Assembly: GCA_964346275.1 (NCBI GenBank)
Contig: CAYFUR010000028.1
Location: forward strand, 1-35,863
Length of the DNA: 35,863 bases
DNA from: CAYFUR01 sp964346275
GTDB lineage: Bacteria > Sumerlaeota > Sumerlaeia > SLMS01
Direction: 5' to 3'
How positions within the stretch are numbered: position 1 is the first letter of the stretch; each line of letters opens with the position of its first letter. Shown here piece by piece: positions 31,344 through 35,863 of the stretch. The notes below the pieces were generated by a model, which was not told the origin of the DNA, did not search any database, and was given only the letters and a program-made list of their open reading frames with translations. The position numbers and the translations under genes are program-made.

Positions 31344-33818
31344 ATGGACGAGAGAACGCGAGAAGTCCTGGAATTCGATAAAGTCCTGGAACTGATCAGT
31401 GGCCGGGCCGCTTCTGCTTTGGGGCGTGGCTTTGTGGAGTCTTTGGAACCCTTGGAACATGCCGGAGAAGTAGAGGCTCGTTACGCACCCCTGAGGGACC
31501 TCATGCGCCTGATCGACCAGGGGCAAAGCGTGCCCCTTGGCGGATTGTTTGATGTCCGTCCACTCATCAAACACGCGCAGGTGGAGGGGTCCGTCCTCGA
31601 CGAGGAAGAATGGCCTCGCATCGCCCTGTTTCTCGAGATTTGCGCGCGCCTCGCCGATTTCCGCGATCAGAACCAGAAGAAACTCCCGTCGGTTGCCGCC
31701 CTCCTTTCGACTCTCGAGACGAATCCAGAACTCATTAAGCGGCTGGGAAAGACACTGGACAAAGATGGCAGGATTCGCGACGACGCGACTCCCGAACTCG
31801 CCCGGGCGCGGAGGTCTTTGCGATCAGGAGAGCAGCGGCTCCTGCGCCTCGTGAGCAGGCTGGCGGATGATCTATACGACCGGGGGATTCTGCAGGAAAA
31901 CTTTTCCACGATCCGCAATGGACGCCATGTCTTCCCCGTTAAGTCCTCCTCGCGCTCGCGCCTCAGCGGCATACAGCACGGACTCTCTTCTTCGGGGGAG
32001 ACCGCTTATATCGAGCCCGTGGAAGTTGTCGAGTCGAGCAACGAGCTGGAGTATCTGCGAGAGGAAGAGAGGCGGGAAGTGCTTCGTCTCCTGCGGGATT
32101 TGACGGATTTGCTCCGTCCCTTTATTCCTGCGGCGGAAAAGAACGTCGATCTGCTTTCCGAATTGGATGGGCTTCACGCCTTGGCCCGCACCGCGGCCGA
32201 GCGGGGATGGCACATTCCGGTTGTTGCTCGAGAGGGAGCAATGCGCCTCTTCCATGCCGAGCATCCCCTCCTTAATCTGCGTGGCGGGTCCAGTGTACCA
32301 ATCTCCATTCTCCTGGAACGAAGCGATCGCTGCGTCGTTCTTTCGGGCCCGAATGCTGGCGGCAAAACCACGGCGATGAAGACGATCGGCCTTCTCTCGC
32401 TCCTGGTAAAATGCGGGTGTCCCATCCCGGCGTTTCCCGATTCCAGCGTGCCTGTATATAACGATATACTCGCCGATATCGGCGACCAGCAGGATCTGGA
32501 AGAGGGAATCTCGACCTTCACGGGACACATTCGCCGGATTCGCGAATTGTGGCGGAAAGCGGGAAAGCATTGCCTGGTCTTAATGGACGAGTTGGGCACC
32601 GGCACGGACCCGCAGGAAGGGGGCGCGCTGGCGGTGGCACTCCTCGAAGGCTTTGTCTCACGGGCTTCGCTGACGGTTACCACGAGCCATTTGAATCCGG
32701 TGAAGGTTTGGGCCGAAGACACGGAAGGCGTTCGAAATGCTTCCTTCTCCTTGGATCCGCACACCCGCGAGCCGACTTACACCCTCCGTCTTGATCTACC
32801 CGGCGCCAGCGAGGCCCTGGAAATCGCACGCAAAGAGGGAATGCCGAAAGAGATTATGGCCCGGGCCCATGAGCTTGCCGGTGAACGCCAGGTAGAAATG
32901 GGCGAGCTTCTCCGCCGCATCGAGGAGCGGGAACGACGGCTGTCAGAAACGCTGAAAGAAGCCCAGGCGCGGGCGAAAAGCCTGGAAGATCAGGAAAAGC
33001 TCGTGCGAACTCGTGCGGATTTGCTCCGTGGCGAGCGTCAGGAGGCCCGGGAGGACGCGCTGAAGGAACGCGAAAGGCTAGCCGGAGATTTGCGCGGGCG
33101 TCTCGAACGGATGATTGCGGAACTTCCAAGCGAACAAGAATTGGCGCGGCGCAAAGAGGCGCTGGTGCGGGCGCGCGAGGAGGTCCTCCGCGAACAGGAG
33201 ATGTCGCGCGAGGAGCGCCGCCGCCTGGCGGAATACCAGGTCGATCAGGGCGCGCTTTCCCCCGGCCAGCGCGTTTTTGTGAAGACTCTGGGCCAGTGGG
33301 GTGAATTGCTCGAGCTCGGCCAGAGCGGACGGGCTCGATTGCTCATCGGCAACATGGAGGTTTCGGCCAGGGAGGGCGACTTGCTCGATCACGATCCTGG
33401 CGAACGCCGGGCGGAGCAGAAAGCCCGCACGGAAGCCTTGGAGCATGACCTGAAGACTGGCGGAAAAAGAAAAAAGAAAAAGAAAATCAAAGACGTTTTG
33501 CAGGAAGCGGAAGGTTACTCCAGTGCCTCCGGGGGATGGGCTTACCGGGGAAAGACTCCCTCGCTGCCTTCTAAGCCATCATCCATGACAATCGATCTCC
33601 ATGGCTATCGCGTTGAAGAGGCGCTTGCCGAGCTGGATCGTTATCTGGACCGATCACTTCTCGCCAATTTCCCCTATGTGAAGATTTGCCACGGGACAGG
33701 CACGGGCCGTCTATACAAGGCCGTACACGAATTCCTCCGCCAACATCCCGCCGTGAAAAGCTATCGCTTCGGCACGCCGGATGAAGGCGGAGGGGGGATT
33801 ACCATCGTCGTTTTTTAA
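31344..33818 (+). CDS. mutS2: Endonuclease/ribosome-rescue factor MutS2
   Basis: 824 residues. The opening EVLEFDKVLELISGRAAS is the usual MutS2 N-terminus, which decides the ATG at 31344 (GAGG 8 nt upstream) over the longer open frame. The lever/core region is followed by a MutS ATPase: Walker A GPNAGGKTTAMK (335-346), signature-like EEGISTFTGH, Walker B LVLMDELGTGTDP. Then comes a long charged coiled coil (RRIEERERRLSETLKEA onward), a Lys-rich linker KRKKKKKIK, and a C-terminal Smr nuclease domain with IDLHGY, ICHGTGTG and GGGGITIVVF. It lacks the MutS mismatch-binding domain, as expected. The family limits recombination and, in Bacillus, splits or rescues collided ribosomes. It ends 16 bp from the stop of the convergent modular protein. 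Confidence 0.96.
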   Translation: MDERTREVLEFDKVLELISGRAASALGRGFVESLEPLEHAGEVEARYAPLRDLMRLIDQGQSVPLGGLFDVRPLIKHAQVEGSVLDEEEWPRIALFLEICARLADFRDQNQKKLPSVAALLSTLETNPELIKRLGKTLDKDGRIRDDATPELARARRSLRSGEQRLLRLVSRLADDLYDRGILQENFSTIRNGRHVFPVKSSSRSRLSGIQHGLSSSGETAYIEPVEVVESSNELEYLREEERREVLRLLRDLTDLLRPFIPAAEKNVDLLSELDGLHALARTAAERGWHIPVVAREGAMRLFHAEHPLLNLRGGSSVPISILLERSDRCVVLSGPNAGGKTTAMKTIGLLSLLVKCGCPIPAFPDSSVPVYNDILADIGDQQDLEEGISTFTGHIRRIRELWRKAGKHCLVLMDELGTGTDPQEGGALAVALLEGFVSRASLTVTTSHLNPVKVWAEDTEGVRNASFSLDPHTREPTYTLRLDLPGASEALEIARKEGMPKEIMARAHELAGERQVEMGELLRRIEERERRLSETLKEAQARAKSLEDQEKLVRTRADLLRGERQEAREDALKERERLAGDLRGRLERMIAELPSEQELARRKEALVRAREEVLREQEMSREERRRLAEYQVDQGALSPGQRVFVKTLGQWGELLELGQSGRARLLIGNMEVSAREGDLLDHDPGERRAEQKARTEALEHDLKTGGKRKKKKKIKDVLQEAEGYSSASGGWAYRGKTPSLPSKPSSMTIDLHGYRVEEALAELDRYLDRSLLANFPYVKICHGTGTGRLYKAVHEFLRQHPAVKSYRFGTPDEGGGGITIVVF

Positions 33819-33834
33819 ACTGCCGTTTGGCTTT

Positions 33835-35863
33835 CTACTTTGCCATCTGCATGATCACGTCGGATGCATCGGCAATGTTATCCCGATTTTGATCCACGTC
33901 GCGGATCGCCCTTCCAAGGATCACATCAAGAACCTGGCGGCGCGTCGCTTGATTGGCTGTGGGAGAGGCCGTAGGCGACGGAGACGCGGTCGGTGAAGGC
34001 GTAGCGGTCGGCGAAGGAGTCGCCGTTGGTTCTGGTGTGGGCGACGGGCTGGCCGTCGGTGCCGGGGTCTGGGTGATCGTGGGCGACGGAGTCGGAGACA
34101 GCGTCGGCGAAACNNNNNNNNNNNNNNNNNNNNNNNNNNNNNNNNNNNNNNNNNNNNNNNNNNNNNNNNNNNNNNNNNNNNNNNNNNNNNNNNNNNNNNN
34201 NNNNNNNNNNNNNGCGGTTGGTGTGGCCGTGGCCGTCACAGTTGGGCTGGTGGGTTCGGCGGTAGGAGAAGGTGTTACTGTGGGTGTGCTGGTCGGCGAC
34301 GGTGTGTCCGTAGGCGAGGGAGTGGCCGTTGCCGTCGGAGAGGGCGATGCGGTTGGGGACGGAGATGGACTTGGGGTCGCGGTCGGGGTCTCGGTCGGGC
34401 TCGGCGTTGCCGAAGGCGAGGGAGACGGACTCGGTGACGGACTCGGAGATGGGCTGGGGGTTGGAGTTGCCGAAGGAGTGGGCGAGGGGCTTGGCGTCGG
34501 CGTGGGTGAAGGAGTCGGCGAAGGAGTGGGGGTCGGGCTGGGAGTCGGGGTTGGCGCTCGCAGAGACAGGCCGGAGGCCTCGGTGTTGTCGAATTCGAAG
34601 TCCATGGGCGGCAGGTCATTGCCATCAATTGTGATGAGATTATTGCCTGGGTCGTTTTCATCGAAAAGAGAGAGACGAACGCTTGAGACCGGAGCGGAGG
34701 TGTCGAGCACCTTCAGAATGACTTTGCCAAACATGGGCTCTTCGGGGCGGTAGTCGCTGATGTTGGTGCCATAGAGGGTCATCCGGTCCGTTTCTTCCTC
34801 GCCTTCGATGGCTTCCGGTGCAGAGGCGTTGGGGAACCATCCGCTGCTGCCAGAGGAACGACGGACATATTCCCAATCCCTATTCGGGAAATCGAAAAAG
34901 ACATTATATCCAGCGGGCTTCTTGCCTGTTGAGTTTTCGTCGACGCCAAAGACAAAGCAAACTTCCTCGCCCGGCAGGTAATATTCCTTGGGCTCTTCGG
35001 GCCGGAGATAGAAGCGCACGGGGGCCGGAGTGGGAGACGGTGTTGGAGAAGCCGTGGGGCTCGGGGTTGCCGTCGGAGTGGGGGTAAGGCAGGGGCCCGT
35101 GAGATCATTCAATCCAACCGTGAGAAACTCCGCGTCGAACTCTTCGCTGTCGGGACCAATGAGCGGCAGAGAATTGATATCAGGATTCGCTTCGAGAAAA
35201 ATACTGTAATCGCAGATTCCAGGCTGCACCTGGAAAAGGAAGTCGCCCACTGTGAACGGCGGCTCGTAACCGTAGACGCTGACTTCAGCGATATTCAGCT
35301 TCTTGCCGGGGTCGTCGTCGGTGGAATCGATGGGAACGATGCTGGGGCCAGCCTGCTGGAATTCGAAACCCTGATAAGTGAGTGCATCTTCCGGCCAGCG
35401 AAGCCACATTTGATAGGCGTAGATGGTTTGTTCGATGTCGGATACGCTGACTCGGACACGAAGTGTGTCGCCGGGGGCGCTTGGATCGCCTTCGATCAAC
35501 TCGGCCGTGATGCGCCCCATCCCATCGAGGGGAGTTGGGGAAGGCGTCGCTGTCGGCGTCGGCGTATCAGAGGGGTCGGGAGTTGGGGTTGGCGTGGCGG
35601 AAGGAGTCGCCGTGGGAGTGACGATTTCCAGGCCCTGCGCCGAGGTGTCGTCAAAATTGAAGTCGATGGGATGGAAGTCCGTGCCGTCCGCCGCCACCAG
35701 GTTGCTGGCTGGATCATTGGGATCGTAGAGCACCATGGAGATGCCGGCCGGGCTCGGAGCGTCGGCGAGTGGGCGGAAAACAAGCTTGCCAAAAAGCGGA
35801 TTCACAGGGCGGTTGTCGCCTGTCAGGGTTCCCGTCACCGCGTGGCGCATGGTATCACCCATG
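33835..35863 (-). CDS. Secreted modular protein with cohesin-like and dockerin-like parts, truncated at the window edge
   Basis: The frame is open to the right edge, so the true start lies outside; the ATG at 35862 begins in mid-module and is not the start. Numbering from there: residues 1-81 are the C-terminal half of module A; 82-112 a Pro/Thr/Ser linker; ~116-257 a cohesin-like module (PGDTLRVRVSVSDI, WLRWPEDALTY, VGDFLFQV); 260-281 linker; ~282-435 a full second module A (FGKVILKVLDTSAP, FDENDPGNNL, PPMDFEFDN). A long PTPSPT linker follows, interrupted by 100 Ns. The end is a dockerin-like tail, ILGRAIRDVDQNRDNIADAS, with Asp/Asn at loop positions 1, 3, 5, 9 and 12 of a calcium loop. Likely exported, acting in extracellular assembly or glycan binding. 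Length is unknown because of the gap. Confidence 0.7.
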   Translation of the reverse strand, partial: MGDTMRHAVTGTLTGDNRPVNPLFGKLVFRPLADAPSPAGISMVLYDPNDPASNLVAADGTDFHPIDFNFDDTSAQGLEIVTPTATPSATPTPTPDPSDTPTPTATPSPTPLDGMGRITAELIEGDPSAPGDTLRVRVSVSDIEQTIYAYQMWLRWPEDALTYQGFEFQQAGPSIVPIDSTDDDPGKKLNIAEVSVYGYEPPFTVGDFLFQVQPGICDYSIFLEANPDINSLPLIGPDSEEFDAEFLTVGLNDLTGPCLTPTPTATPSPTASPTPSPTPAPVRFYLRPEEPKEYYLPGEEVCFVFGVDENSTGKKPAGYNVFFDFPNRDWEYVRRSSGSSGWFPNASAPEAIEGEEETDRMTLYGTNISDYRPEEPMFGKVILKVLDTSAPVSSVRLSLFDENDPGNNLITIDGNDLPPMDFEFDNTEASGLSLRAPTPTPSPTPTPSPTPSPTPTPSPSPTPSATPTPSPSPSPSPSPSPSPSATPSPTETPTATPSPSPSPTASPSPTATATPSPTDTPSPTSTPTVTPSPTAEPTSPTVTATATPTXXXXXXXXXXXXXXXXXXXXXXXXXXXXXXXXXXVSPTLSPTPSPTITQTPAPTASPSPTPEPTATPSPTATPSPTASPSPTASPTANQATRRQVLDVILGRAIRDVDQNRDNIADASDVIMQMAK
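33950..34560 (-). repeat. Low-complexity Pro/Thr/Ser-coding repeat
   Basis: Short degenerate units of the plus-strand type GGAGTCGGCGAAGGAGTC, coding Pro-Ser/Thr-Pro on the minus strand. It forms a flexible linker and is the probable cause of the assembly break at 34114. Similar shorter tracts lie at about 35020-35085 and 35529-35619. Confidence 0.85.
34114..34213. other. Assembly gap (100 N)
   Basis: Exactly 100 unknown bases, the conventional placeholder for a gap of unknown size, inside the Pro/Thr/Ser linker. The reading frame happens to stay open across it, but true length and frame are not known. Confidence 0.98.

Noticed and set aside
34214..34560. CRISPR-like short repeats
   Set aside because: Units are in-frame, degenerate and without unique spacers of constant length; they encode a Pro/Thr/Ser linker.
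33953..34753. Plus-strand Gly/Val repeat ORF
   Set aside because: It is the complement of the Pro/Thr/Ser linker and lacks a start signal; the minus frame has ordered modules on both sides.

Overview
The window is a GC-rich, gene-dense bacterial chromosome segment with no phage, IS or CRISPR signatures. Many products carry signal peptides: an FG-GAP protein, a GHL10-type glycosidase, an alkaline phosphatase, a giant DUF5666-repeat protein and a cohesin-like/dockerin-like protein with Pro/Thr/Ser linkers. Together with a TolC-type outer-membrane protein this indicates a didermic, free-living, polymer-degrading heterotroph. The N-acetylornithine-type transcarbamylase, NagB/PIG-L fusion, DUF4434 and PhyH proteins and 'PTPSPT' linkers resemble uncultured lineages around the FCB/PVC groups (for example Sumerlaeota or Hydrogenedentota). 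That placement is an impression and was not computed. A run of exactly 100 Ns shows this is a scaffolded draft or metagenome assembly.

Layout. 1-2.2 kb: arginine synthesis (argF'-type transcarbamylase, argB) converging on efp across a shared hairpin terminator. 2.5-7.0 kb: a secreted FG-GAP protein converging on a secreted GHL10 glycosidase. 7.3-8.2 kb: a PhyH-type dioxygenase. 8.5-14.6 kb: a sugar block made of a NagB/PIG-L fusion, then a tight DUF4434 / N-acylglucosamine 2-epimerase / alkaline phosphatase operon. 14.6-22.1 kb: housekeeping and envelope genes (RluA-type pseudouridine synthase, TolC-like protein, panC, a small ORF, an unusual SUMT/uroporphyrinogen synthase fusion, a GT4 glycosyltransferase behind tRNA-Leu(UAG), a YjbQ-family protein). 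22.3-26.9 kb: a 1532-residue secreted protein built mainly of about 14 tandem DUF5666-like units. 27-31.2 kb: two polytopic membrane proteins flanking an L,D-transpeptidase with LysM. 31.3-33.8 kb: mutS2. 33.8 kb to the end: a truncated modular secreted protein.

How the genes may work together. The NagB/PIG-L fusion, the epimerase and perhaps the DUF4434 and GHL10 proteins suggest amino-sugar or wall-polymer turnover, with secreted alkaline phosphatase releasing phosphate. The strongest candidates for undescribed biology are the DUF5666-array protein, the cohesin-like/dockerin-like protein and the diverged SUMT/UroS fusion with an arginine-rich insert. Nothing here proves a new multi-gene system. 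Several gene pairs end tail-to-tail with 16 bp or less between them, or overlap, and have no visible terminator.
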